Both the position numbers and the translations under genes were made by a program. Below the pieces are notes generated by a model, which saw only the letters and a program-made list of their open reading frames with translations, searched no databases and was not told the DNA's origin. A DNA stretch of 5,989 bases from an uncultured Clostridia bacterium (lineage in GTDB: Bacteria > Bacillota > Clostridia > Oscillospirales > Acutalibacteraceae), in contig CAMPAT010000055.1 of NCBI GenBank assembly GCA_946633275.1, positions 1 through 5,989 of the forward strand. Reading direction: 5' to 3'. Positions 5,945 through 5,989 of the stretch are shown one piece after another. The first letter of the stretch is position 1. Each line of letters opens with the position of its first letter.

Positions 5945-5989
5945 GAGAAGAGAGCTCGCCGAAAATAACGGTTTTAACAGAGCTGACCC
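5928..5989 (+). CDS. start of a probable CpsD/CapB-type tyrosine kinase (truncated by window end)
   Basis: Only the first 20 full codons are present, reading MSKRNKRRELAENNGFNRAD. A site AAAGGAG (5911-5917) lies 10 nt before the ATG, inside the end of the Wzz-like gene, and the two genes overlap by 17 nt in different frames. A basic, polar N-terminus ahead of an expected EAYRTLRTN-type block is usual for bacterial tyrosine kinases of capsule clusters, and such a kinase nearly always follows a YveK-like gene. The identity rests mainly on that context. No nucleotide-binding motif is in view, so another polysaccharide regulator cannot be ruled out. Confidence 0.6.
   Translation, partial: MSKRNKRRELAENNGFNRAD

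Overview
The window looks like chromosomal DNA from a low-to-mid GC Gram-positive anaerobe of the class Clostridia, possibly a gut Ruminococcus/Oscillospiraceae relative. The grounds are strong AGGAGG-type ribosome sites, TTGACT-N17-TATAAT sigma-A-like promoters, a Gram-positive lipoprotein in place of a periplasmic binding protein, an RNase Y gene, and the opening of a Firmicutes-type capsule/exopolysaccharide regulatory pair. The genus is inferred from general character only.

Layout. Bases 1-221 carry no convincing gene. About 150 of them are a chain of back-to-back hairpins that looks like an intergenic repeat or a structured element. A strong terminator at 222-247 closes a leftward three-gene ABC importer operon: lipoprotein (3091-2057), permease (1945-1046) and ATPase (1046-249). 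The proteins match the uncharacterised importer set COG2984/COG4120/COG1101, the family that includes the tryptophan importer TrpXYZ of streptococci. The lipoprotein has its own candidate promoter. A second, near-consensus promoter sits in the lipoprotein-permease gap, with a 12-bp inverted repeat just downstream of its start site. No T-box leader is visible, so the substrate is open.

A divergent intergenic region of about 320 bp separates the operon from rny (3414-4970, rightward). This gene encodes RNase Y, the membrane-anchored endoribonuclease that starts mRNA decay. It has its own promoter, a long leader of about 130 nt and a good terminator.

A consensus promoter at 5048-5076 then starts a polysaccharide locus. 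It holds a Wzz/YveK-like chain-length or kinase-modulator membrane protein (5114-5944), followed with a 17-nt overlap by the first 20 codons of a gene that is probably its cytoplasmic tyrosine kinase (CpsD/CapB type), cut by the window end.

The core genes are recognisable families, and I see no clear new defence or mobile system. The least explained parts are the hairpin cluster at the left edge, the two-promoter design of the importer operon, and the importer's unknown ligand.
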